64,000 nt of DNA from the NCBI RefSeq assembly GCF_900631945.1, contig NZ_UZWE01000036.1:124001-188000 (forward strand), read 5' to 3'. The DNA is from Paracoccus haematequi (lineage in GTDB: Bacteria; Pseudomonadota; Alphaproteobacteria; Rhodobacterales; Rhodobacteraceae). The notes beneath the pieces were generated by a model, which was not told the DNA's origin, did no database searches, and saw only the letters and a program-made list of their open reading frames with translations. This document shows positions 51,701-58,073 of the stretch, piece after piece; the stretch's first letter is position 1, and each line of letters begins with the position of its first letter. Made by a program: the position numbers and the translations under genes.

Positions 51701-52834
51701 CGCGTTCAGGTCGGCATGGACGATCTCGAACGCTTTCGCCTGGCGGAAATCGGCGGTGCCGATGGCGCGGGCCATGTTCAGGACCGGGATGCCGCCCAGC
51801 GTCCTTTCGTAATCCAGTCCGCCCGACCGCGCGTGGCGCGGTCCGCCTTCGCGGGGCGCCCAGGCCGCATCCATCGCCGCCTGCGACACCTGGCTGCGAT
51901 ACCAGCGGGTGCCGGGGCGTTCGGCCATGACCGCGCCGAACAGCCCATGGGTGATCGACCCGCCGTCGCCCTCACCCCCCGCCGGGGCGGCGCGGCTGGC
52001 AAAGAAATGCGTGCCTTCCTGCACGACCTCGTAGAGGCAGTCAAAGCTTTCATTCGGCATTGCGGCGCCCAGGCCCCGGCAGGCGGGATGGGGCGGCTGT
52101 CCGCGCAGCGCCAGCGGCATCAGCCCTTCGGCCAGCAGATTCAGGCTGCGGGTGCGCGGCCAGTCGGCCTGATCGAAGATCGGAACCGGATCGCGCCCTG
52201 CTTCCGGCTCGATCCCGGCGCCGGGCGGATCGTTGTCCGCGCGGTTCATGTCCTGATCCTCGCACAGCGCCTCGTGATGATCGACCATCCGCGCCGATCC
52301 GCGAGACAGATGGCCGCCGACCGGAGCCCTGCCGTCGGGGCAGAAATCCCGCGACAGGTCGCGCGCCGGGGGGCTGCCGGGAACCTCGGGCGCCAGCAGG
52401 TTCTGGACCCGGACGAACAGCAGATCGCCCACATTCGCCCGCAGCACCAGCGGCCTTGGCCTGCGGCAATCGCGCAGCCGCACCTCGCCCGCGCGAAGCT
52501 GCACGGCGGGCTTGGCATGGGTCGCGGTATCCTGCCCGCAATCGGGCTGGGCGGCAGGGGCCTCCTCCATCGCCACCACGTCGCGGCGCAGGGCGAAAAT
52601 CATCCCATAGGGGTTGAACGATCCGAAGCGGTTATAGACCAGCATCTGATCCAGGGCGACCAGATCGGCGCAGACCACGCGCTGCGGCCTGTCCCCAGGG
52701 GCGTCCGAACAGGCCGTGTCGAAATCGGCGGCCGCCTGCGCATGGGCCGGGGCGGTCCAGAACATCGCGCCGCAGACCAGCACAACTGCGGGAAGGACGG
52801 CGCGCCGGACAAAGCGGAAATACGGGACGGACAT
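45722..52834 (-). CDS. Giant multicopper oxidase, putative Mn(II) oxidase-like
   Basis: The precursor of about 2,370 residues has a signal peptide (MSVPYFRFVRRAVLPAVVL..., ending AHA). Type 3/2 ligands appear at HxxHLHAHQW (His531, 534, 536, 538) and the type 1 motif HCHLYPHFAQGM at residues 595-606 (Cys596, His601, Met606). Further HxH motifs are QHIHLVKFDV (His1082, 1084), SHDHFGPSS (His1204, 1206) and HRHIHW (His2058-2062), with HGLFG-type strands at about 296, 1215 and 2085. The order is permuted relative to laccases. Size and layout recall MofA, McoA and MnxG, but are larger than the sizes I recall for them. Copper chaperone and cytochrome follow in the operon. Confidence 0.85.
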   Translation of the reverse strand: MSVPYFRFVRRAVLPAVVLVCGAMFWTAPAHAQAAADFDTACSDAPGDRPQRVVCADLVALDQMLVYNRFGSFNPYGMIFALRRDVVAMEEAPAAQPDCGQDTATHAKPAVQLRAGEVRLRDCRRPRPLVLRANVGDLLFVRVQNLLAPEVPGSPPARDLSRDFCPDGRAPVGGHLSRGSARMVDHHEALCEDQDMNRADNDPPGAGIEPEAGRDPVPIFDQADWPRTRSLNLLAEGLMPLALRGQPPHPACRGLGAAMPNESFDCLYEVVQEGTHFFASRAAPAGGEGDGGSITHGLFGAVMAERPGTRWYRSQVSQAAMDAAWAPREGGPRHARSGGLDYERTLGGIPVLNMARAIGTADFRQAKAFEIVHADLNAIIWCDHRAADPGGYSTPPLHCKTDTADKDRTQELRFDAFREFSVFFHDELKTFYTRNFEELARFGQLAGVRDGFAINYGASGMGTMLLANRKGIGPAAACAECLYEEFFLTSWANGDPALLEWYADDPSNVHHSYLNDPVVFRNFHAGPKETHVFHLHAHQWFAGNDQGRGSYLDSQTVAPGQGFTYNIYHGGRGREAGAWGGSGNRNRTVGDSIFHCHLYPHFAQGMWALWRVHDVFEDGSRKLPDGQDKPGLSADIRHPDNVHFARAGSVDPETGAWLDPGTRDEPGPGAGTPIPALVPLPGEALPPLPRYADPQAAPDQASLAPEAARRRPPLWRGQAAGGPERLIRAQAAAPRTETAQTPARTPRPVPDAMPGYPFYVAGQPGHRPPQAPHDIARALGDEGSGPDAPARDEYLSGGLGRHVITKADRDLPLRLSDEITELDATLAADLDDEDSRARLETLRSQMVAKALALGDMTAHLEHAWIRALDPEGEPLERAAQAFHHDGAGLAMLGPDGDPAAFGDGAYRTPKAPLPGQADAAPVRGAFDVNGAPPAPGAPFSDPCGGAPGRDHGQTGTDPLTGHQNYAIDPALTGFRRYRVSAVQLDLVVNQAGWHDPQARIDVLTSRADNSQNGAQARTSDAFKLPGDPGNRISPTTRDDVEPFFFRALSGECIEFRHTNELPKDLELDDFQVKTPTDTIGQHIHLVKFDVTSSDGSGNGWNYEDGTFAADELMARRCAALRGGSLDPSWDQADLGDWGTRPATEAECSTLNNGRIWRLPVTENRHLFQTTVQRWFADPIMALDGKGGDDAPKARDRTMRTVFSHDHFGPSSIQQHGFYTALLIEPDHAEICDPHGDGSCKPMVTTGLFEVREKDGADWTGTHKIVKTNELIHDDYREFALAVADFALLYDPRDREDTAAIEPRADAHLKGMARIYCEALSAAKGLWRGQTAGQCGPDDPADPVTPPAWWAAGAPGDWPYHRARLHGNLMDLASVQALREHLVDYRSRAASPDGKPVQGGPLAKPVAPPERPESISVDHHDPYLVNYRNAPLPLRLGTKNADGSPDADCEPLRMARAGQAWDPAAPDSEVVSRLMAGTMPRCSYAYQLAGDRGDAGNVLRSWHDPKDNTGSAPARDPETPQFEAYQDERTVFRLIQGAQEVQHVFNIAGMAGPRNIDQRFSQGMRDLAVSVDPARKACFDAVRKGYPEDYETWLNLTPAAREAYDESDLQDAETLARYRAFDDALANCDNLEGYTFAQEVGISEHFEVRTRLRSDVPAIEMRPARNAAPAFPTPTERVEDVSDYLYNFGTLDALWNGAWGLLRIYKDQQARTALLDGWKDGAAPETLVPIDRKKLVEARAKGAIDALPLNEAPGCPLPDNPLLRHTTMGLVVALRTADIWDRGTDYGGYRSDPDGLMLALLNPAEVTDAKGNARDIGTDAHWQNLPRAQVIAAVRKAYARPEPFVMRVNAGDCVELRYVNLLQEPPLTGTPAQRHDQPGDALMPKITPLNTDAEQAVSRSSSAGAPGQAPVTGVSGVLTPLTAPATGLRPSARLGLSIGLPGGDLIRNLPLGYGINRAAMAPATADIAQVSGLLRFYAGRMRIVQPDVNVDLPTEVFVRAVNSLETAVGWSDLTLEPRAAASRDPAHATVLGKRFTLGDIDLTSVQAAELDRAVRDELHRHIHWIPYAFGPVPVRVTGDVVSQTTHGLFGVIDVLPRHWTIPETVTGAPVGSRRAAKAPGDFQRGVRYENVVMDPGYDPAEPTGPGTPVAVREFVIFYQDGLNHHDSDSRIRWNWQDGTPETARIVPDCPVCDDSYDWGDQGVSYQSRPFASLLRRDDIVFQPGKNGTVRGAGRIEASDDLNTVLFPPNFFDDTYRSDPGRKPITLMACPGEQVLIRVVHPGGRARQRAFVMNGLGYDDLFPGFGFPNAALVAPGKVVSAWLHPRQVLGPDGRRQDVEGKVLWHDGPTYLMAGGTWGLVEFNAEECERNTQ

Positions 52835-52991
52835 GATAAACCCCGATGCTGAAACAGCCTGCGGGCAAAGGGTCATCAAAAGCCCGAAAGGCACAAAATA
52901 ACAAACTGCGGATACTTTTATAATTAATATTGCCACGAATCAGGGTTAATCGCAACATACATATATTAACGAGTTTTCTTTTGTATTTAGG
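52835..52991. promoter_or_regulatory. AT-rich divergent control region
   Basis: These 157 bp separate the giant oxidase gene from the divergent protease gene. The stretch from about 52900 to 52990 is markedly AT-rich against a high-GC background, with several TTAA and TATA runs. Both promoters are probably here, but I could not assign a convincing -35/-10 pair. The low GC may mark the border of acquired DNA. Confidence 0.4.
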
Positions 52992-55697
52992 ATGGAACAG
53001 GTTGCGATGGATTATCCCTTGGCCGCCGCCCGCCGGTTGATGGCCATCGGCGCGGAAAATTCCCGTGCCCGGTCGATTATCGACGATCGCCGCCCCGTTT
53101 ATCTGCTGCCCCCGCAGGAAAAGATCGCTGCGCCCCCGGATCTGCCAGGGATCGATTCCGCCCGACTGAAATCCCTTATCGACCATCAGGCCTCGAAGGT
53201 GGCCTTGCTCAAGGTCCGGGACGGTCGCGATTTCCAGCCGGTGGCGACGGCCTGGCCGTTTTCGACCGATGAAGCCGTGGGCAGGACGCGGCGGTTTCTG
53301 ACCGCCGGCCATGTCCTGAGGATCGTTGTGACCGAGGGCACCCTGCGCCACGCCGGCGACGTGCAGAAGCAGACGGTCGTCAAGCGGGATGCCCAGGTCG
53401 TCTTTCCCGACGGTTCTTCCCATCCCGTCATCCGCTGGATATGTTCCGCGCCCCTGGACCTGGCTGTTTTCGAGATTCAGGACGATTGCGATGCGTTGAT
53501 CCTGAAAACAGATCGGGCGGTGCCGGACAGCATCGCCGTGATCGGCTATCCCCTGGTCGGGGGTGTCGAAGTCTTCAAAAATCAGACCGACCCCTATATC
53601 GAGCGTCAATATCTTGCGGTCGGCGAACGGAAATCCGCCATTGGGGGCGGAAAACAGCGGGCTGCTCAGTTCCGGCACGACGCGACCACCCTGCCGGGGT
53701 TTTCCGGCGCGCCGGTCTTCGATCCCGAAACCGGGCATGTGGTCGGCCTGCACATCCAGGGATCGGCCGAGGGGCTGGAACATTCGGTCGGGATCGTCGG
53801 ATTGCGGAACCCTGTCGAGAGGGACTGGAACGACGGTCTGCGTGCCTCGGGCATGGTGCAGCAGCAGACATGGCTGGCCGAGATCCTGGATGGAACCGGC
53901 GACAGGCCTGACGACGATGCCGCGACGATATTCTGGACGGGCGGTCTTGCGCCCGGTCCCCGTGAACCGATCGAGGCGTTGCCGCTGCCGATCCTGCTGG
54001 CCGATACCGGCGCTTCTCGCGGTCCGGGGGGGACGGGGACAGAGGGCGGCGTGGTGCCCGACCGGCCCGACAAGCGCGACAGGTTCTATCGACCCGGCCT
54101 GACGCCGGTCCCGCAGCGCCTGATTCCCAGCCCCGGTGCCATCGGCGACCAGGGGGCCGAGGGCAGTTGCGCCGCCTTCGCCCTGGCCGCGGCGATCGAG
54201 ATCCAGCTTGCCCGGCGCAGGGGGTATCGCCCGCCGCCGCAGGGTCTGACGGCCAGCGTGCGGATGCTTGACCGGATGGCGCGGCGGCACGACGAATGGC
54301 TGGACGACACGCCCGACGGCACCAGCCTGCGCGCCGTCATCAAGGGGTTCCACCATAACGGCGTCTGCCCGGAATCCCTATGCGCCTATGTCCCGCAACG
54401 GCCCGCGTTCTTCCTGACCCGGACCATCGCCAAGGCCGCGCGGCGGATCACGCTGGGCGCCTATCTGCGGGTCCGGCTGACGGTCGACGACATGCGGATG
54501 GCGATTGCCGATGCCGGGGCGGTGATCGTCACCGCCGACATTCATGACGGTTGGGGAAATCTGGACCGCCGCGGCCGGATCCCCTTCGACCTGGCGAACC
54601 CGCCGCAGCCGCGCGGCAGGCACGCCTTCGTCGTCACCGGCTATGACAGGAACGGGTTCATCGTCCAGAACGCGCGCGGCGCCGGCTGGGGCGGCTATTT
54701 TCATCGTCCCGGCCATGCGTTGTGGCGTTTCGCCGACTGGGCCGAGAACGGCCGGGACGCCTGGGTCATCCGCCTGGCCCCCCAGGACGACAGGGCCTTC
54801 GCCCTGACGGCGAGGGCCGAGGCGACGGCGGCCCCGCCCCGCAGGCAGGGGCTTCTGGGCCATGCCCTTCATGCGGAACGCTTCGGCCTGGTCGAGGACG
54901 GCACCCTGGGCCTGGGCGCGCAGGGCGTTGCAGAGACGGCGGCCTATCTGGACGATGACGCGGCGCGCGAACGCTATCCCCGGCTGATGCTGGTGTTTCA
55001 CGAACCGCTGATGGATGGCGACCTGATCGCCCGGCTGGCGCTGCGGCTGACCTTGCGGCTGAAGGCGCAAGGCGTCTATCCGCTGCACATCGTCTATGGC
55101 CTGGACGAGATGCTGGCCTGCCGGTTGCGCCTGTCCCATGACATCGGCCGCGCGGTCGAACGCTATCTGCGCGAGGGCGCGTCCCGCGATGCGGCGCTGC
55201 AACGCCAGCTTGGCCCGGTCATCCGCACCCAGGTGGACCATTTCGCCCAAGGGGCGCGGGCCGCCGCAGCGCCGCTGCTGGCCGATGCCCTGGCGCCGCT
55301 GTCGCTGTGCGCGATGCCGGGCAGGCAGGTCGATGTCCTGTCGGTGGGCCTGGGCGGTGTGGTCGCGCAAGAGGTCCTGCCGACCTTGCCAAGCCCGCGC
55401 CCGCCGCATCTGGCCATCGCCTGCCCGGTCGAGATCAAGGCCACCCGGCACTGGCGCCTGGGCAAGACGATGGACGAGGCCGATCTGCCGGGCTGGCTGG
55501 GCAGTTGGGGCGACATCGTGGCCGGGGCCTTCGGCCGCAGCATCCGCAGCCCAAGGGGCGCAGAGGCCGCGAATGCCCAGGATCTGCTGTCGGCGCCGGA
55601 GTTCGTCACCGACCTGCTGAAGCAACTTCCTCATGGCGGCGCGGTGCGCCCCTCTAGAACGCGGCCTTGGTGGACTGGAACCAGTCCGCGTCGCTGA
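52992..55697 (+). CDS. Trypsin-like plus papain-like protease fusion with degenerate hydrolase domain
   Basis: The 901-residue protein has three parts. Residues about 60-300 form a trypsin-like protease with triad His107 (TAGHV), Asp156 (LDLAVF) and Ser238 (GFSGAPVF). Residues about 375-600 form a C1 papain-like protease with Gln387, Cys393 (GDQGAEGSCAAF), His544 (RHAFVVTGYD) and Asn560. Residues about 640-870 resemble an alpha/beta-hydrolase (LMLVFHEPLMDGDLIARLA, SVGLGGVVAQ) whose nucleophile serine is replaced by Gly, so probably inactive. No signal peptide was seen, so it is likely cytoplasmic. An alternative start is at 53007. Its 3' end overlaps the convergent NTPase gene. Confidence 0.85.
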   Translation: MEQVAMDYPLAAARRLMAIGAENSRARSIIDDRRPVYLLPPQEKIAAPPDLPGIDSARLKSLIDHQASKVALLKVRDGRDFQPVATAWPFSTDEAVGRTRRFLTAGHVLRIVVTEGTLRHAGDVQKQTVVKRDAQVVFPDGSSHPVIRWICSAPLDLAVFEIQDDCDALILKTDRAVPDSIAVIGYPLVGGVEVFKNQTDPYIERQYLAVGERKSAIGGGKQRAAQFRHDATTLPGFSGAPVFDPETGHVVGLHIQGSAEGLEHSVGIVGLRNPVERDWNDGLRASGMVQQQTWLAEILDGTGDRPDDDAATIFWTGGLAPGPREPIEALPLPILLADTGASRGPGGTGTEGGVVPDRPDKRDRFYRPGLTPVPQRLIPSPGAIGDQGAEGSCAAFALAAAIEIQLARRRGYRPPPQGLTASVRMLDRMARRHDEWLDDTPDGTSLRAVIKGFHHNGVCPESLCAYVPQRPAFFLTRTIAKAARRITLGAYLRVRLTVDDMRMAIADAGAVIVTADIHDGWGNLDRRGRIPFDLANPPQPRGRHAFVVTGYDRNGFIVQNARGAGWGGYFHRPGHALWRFADWAENGRDAWVIRLAPQDDRAFALTARAEATAAPPRRQGLLGHALHAERFGLVEDGTLGLGAQGVAETAAYLDDDAARERYPRLMLVFHEPLMDGDLIARLALRLTLRLKAQGVYPLHIVYGLDEMLACRLRLSHDIGRAVERYLREGASRDAALQRQLGPVIRTQVDHFAQGARAAAAPLLADALAPLSLCAMPGRQVDVLSVGLGGVVAQEVLPTLPSPRPPHLAIACPVEIKATRHWRLGKTMDEADLPGWLGSWGDIVAGAFGRSIRSPRGAEAANAQDLLSAPEFVTDLLKQLPHGGAVRPSRTRPWWTGTSPRR

Positions 55698-56875
55698 CCA
55701 GAGCGGCGTTCTGGCGCCAGGGCAGGGGCTGCCTGCGATCCTGCGGCAGGGGCTGGATGCCACGCTTGGCGTCCAGCCCCTGCCGCCAGCAGGTCGGTCG
55801 CAAGCGCCATCAAGGCATAGCGCCGCTGGGGCGTGCGGGCCTCGGCGATCAGGGTCAGCGCGTTCACCATGCCCCCTTCGGGCAGCGCCATGGCCCGCGC
55901 GATGGGATCGGCCACCGTGTCCCACACCTCATAGCACAGGCTGAGGATTTCGTCGGTCGAGGACATGCCGCTGGGCATGGCGAACTGCCGGACAAGCTCG
56001 TCCAGATAGTCCTTGACATGCGGCCGGTCGAAGGACTGCACGGCCTGTTCGAACACCCGTCCCGGCGGAGGACCGGAAATCGGCCGGTCCCAGGCCAGCA
56101 GGAACAGCCGGATCCGGCTGGGCTGGCCGTTGCCGACGACCTGGGCCAGGCCATACATCAGCATCCGCAGGCTGTCGTCGATCTTGGGGCTGTCGAAGCC
56201 GTCGAAGACCAGCCACCAGTCCTCTTTCAGGTCGCTTGCGGCGATGGCGAACCACCGCACCAGGCGCGTGACCGCCGTGGAATCCTGCGGCCCGTCGGCC
56301 AGGGTCGGCGGCGCGCCCAGCTTCATCTGGTCGGCCAGATCCGCGATCACGTCTTGGGCGGTTGTGGTGGCCTCGAACGGCAGGGGCAGGTTGATGCGGG
56401 CGTTCACGCTGCGCGCCACATGGGCGATCAGGTACTGGCTGTAGGTCTTGCCGCTGGTCGGCGCGCCGGTGACGTGCAGCACCTTGGGGCCGTGCGGCTG
56501 GGTCATCGTCAGCAGCGCGTGGCGCAGGGGGTGCTGGTTCACGAAGGGCGCGCCATCCAGCAGCAGTTCCAGATGCGCGGGCACGTTCGTCGGCGCGCGA
56601 GAGGCCCCGAAGCCGTCGATCAGCGCGATCAGGTCGGGATTGATCTGGTCGACGGCCCGCAGCCCGTCCAGAAGCTGCCCGATCCAGCCTTCGGCATTCG
56701 CCGCCGTGACAAGCTGGAAATAATCGTCCTCCAGCGTTCCGCCCCGGCTGGCGATCCGGGAAAGCGCGGTGTTCATCGGCGGCTGCGCCAGGATGATGTC
56801 CAGCCGGCCGGGGGTCGGAAACGCGTCCAGCAGGCGCCTGAACAGCAGATTGGCCTCGGCATTGTTCAGCTTCAT
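55631..56875 (-). CDS. EAD1-domain P-loop NTPase, apparently frameshifted near its 3' end
   Basis: As read, the protein is 414 residues. Residues 1-88 match EAD1 effector-associated domains (LFRRLLDAFPTPGRL, LEDDYFQLVTAANAEGWIGQLL). The NTPase part has a P-loop GAPTSGKT (137-144) and Walker B LVFDGFD (Asp225), a STAND-like or AAA-like ATPase with no recognised sensor repeats. After residue 364 the frame looks non-coding. Removing one G from the GGGG run (CCCC at 55777-55780) restores AAGLDAKRGIQPLPQDR to SDADWFQSTKAAF, with a stop at 55654-55656. Its ATG overlaps the upstream EAD1-protease stop by four bases. Confidence 0.8.
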   Translation of the reverse strand: MKLNNAEANLLFRRLLDAFPTPGRLDIILAQPPMNTALSRIASRGGTLEDDYFQLVTAANAEGWIGQLLDGLRAVDQINPDLIALIDGFGASRAPTNVPAHLELLLDGAPFVNQHPLRHALLTMTQPHGPKVLHVTGAPTSGKTYSQYLIAHVARSVNARINLPLPFEATTTAQDVIADLADQMKLGAPPTLADGPQDSTAVTRLVRWFAIAASDLKEDWWLVFDGFDSPKIDDSLRMLMYGLAQVVGNGQPSRIRLFLLAWDRPISGPPPGRVFEQAVQSFDRPHVKDYLDELVRQFAMPSGMSSTDEILSLCYEVWDTVADPIARAMALPEGGMVNALTLIAEARTPQRRYALMALATDLLAAGAGRQAWHPAPAAGSQAAPALAPERRSGQRRGLVPVHQGRVLEGRTAPP

Positions 56876-57966
56876 GGCGGCGCCTGCGTCCAGAAGGGAT
56901 CGACCTTGCCGTCCAGCCAGCGGACGATCCGGTCCATCGGGATCGCCTGGTTGAACGCGGCGGTGCGGAAATAGTTGGGATCGCCCGCATGGTGCAGGCC
57001 GATCAGATCCAGCTTGCGGTTGAAGACCGGGGACCCTGACGATCCCGGCTCGGTCGCGACATCGTGGCGCCACCGCAGCCCGGCCCCGTGCAGTGCGGTC
57101 AGCCGCCCGACGCCCAGCTTCAGCGGCGCGCCCTCGGGATGTTGCAGGATGAACAGGTCGTCGCTCTCGCCCGCATGCAGCGCGGGGTCGATGCCGATCC
57201 AGCCGCGCGGCGGATTGTCCGGCCCCTCATCGCCGCTGCGGGGCAGGGCGCCCAGGGGCCGGGACAGGCGGATCAGGGCGAAATCCAGGTTGTCGGCGGC
57301 GGGGATGTCGTCCTCGGCCAGGCTTTCGTCGGCAGGGTCGGGCGGGCGTTCCTGGACCAGCCAGTCCTGTGCCACGGGAACCGCCACCCCCTCGCGCACC
57401 CGGACGCCGCCCGCATCGACCAGGTAGTCGAACCGGCAGATCATCCCGGCATCCGCCGCCAGCCCGTCGAGGACATGCTGGTTGGTCATCACCAGATCCG
57501 CCCCGACCAGAAAGCCCGTGCCAAGCGCGCGCGGAGGCGACCCGGCAAGCTCGATCCGGCAGGTCTGGCCTTCCAGGGCGGACAGGCGGGCCAGGAAGGT
57601 GGCGATGTCGCTGAAATCGCTGTTGTCGCGCACCACGCGTTCCAGCCGGATCCGGGGCTTTTCCGCGATGGCCTGCTGCGCGGCATCGGCGACGGCGACG
57701 CGCGCGCCGCTGGTCAGCCCGTCCTCCAGCATCAGATCCGCAAGGGCGGCGTTTCCCGGCACCGCCTCGTGCGCGGCGCGGGCCAGGGCTTCCAGCCAGC
57801 CCTCGGCCTGGACCTGGACGACGATGTTCCAGTATTCCACGTCCAGCGCGCTTTGCGGCGTCAGCGTGTCATAGAGGACGTTGAACCGCTGGCCCAGGAA
57901 CATGGCGAATTTCGCGCGGAGCGGGAATGCCGCCAGCAATGCCGTGCTGAGCTTGGCTTTGTTCAC
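56872..57966 (-). CDS. EAD1-domain trypsin-like serine protease
   Basis: The 364-residue protein has an EAD1-like N-terminus (LSTALLAAFPLRAKFAMFL..., VQVQAEGWLEALARAAHEAVPGNAAL, about 1-85), then a trypsin-2-type protease with His164 (TNQHVL), Asp228 (LDFALIRL) and Ser310 (EPGSSGSPVF). No signal peptide or membrane helix is present, so it should act in the cytoplasm. Matching EAD1 domains on this protease and the next-gene NTPase suggest they bind each other through homotypic contacts. It begins a two-gene coupled operon. Confidence 0.85.
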   Translation of the reverse strand: MNKAKLSTALLAAFPLRAKFAMFLGQRFNVLYDTLTPQSALDVEYWNIVVQVQAEGWLEALARAAHEAVPGNAALADLMLEDGLTSGARVAVADAAQQAIAEKPRIRLERVVRDNSDFSDIATFLARLSALEGQTCRIELAGSPPRALGTGFLVGADLVMTNQHVLDGLAADAGMICRFDYLVDAGGVRVREGVAVPVAQDWLVQERPPDPADESLAEDDIPAADNLDFALIRLSRPLGALPRSGDEGPDNPPRGWIGIDPALHAGESDDLFILQHPEGAPLKLGVGRLTALHGAGLRWRHDVATEPGSSGSPVFNRKLDLIGLHHAGDPNYFRTAAFNQAIPMDRIVRWLDGKVDPFWTQAPP

Positions 57967-58073
57967 CGTGAACCGCTTCCATCACAGGCAGCCCGCGCGG
58001 CTGCATCGGACTGAAATCTTACCGCGAATCGGCTTTTGTGTCATCCTTTCCGCAAAGGTTGTGGGGTGGTGAG

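Noticed and set aside
48578..52852. Very long open frame (1,424 codons) on the plus strand opposite the giant oxidase
   Set aside because: Composition is that of an antisense shadow; the minus strand has the copper motifs, signal peptide and operon overlaps.
53007..53007. Alternative start of the protease fusion at the second ATG
   Set aside because: GGAACAGG precedes it, so it is plausible, but neither start is decisive; the longer form is reported.
54378..55925. Long antisense open frame over the protease fusion gene
   Set aside because: It has no domain pattern and overlaps a gene with two complete catalytic triads; treated as a shadow.
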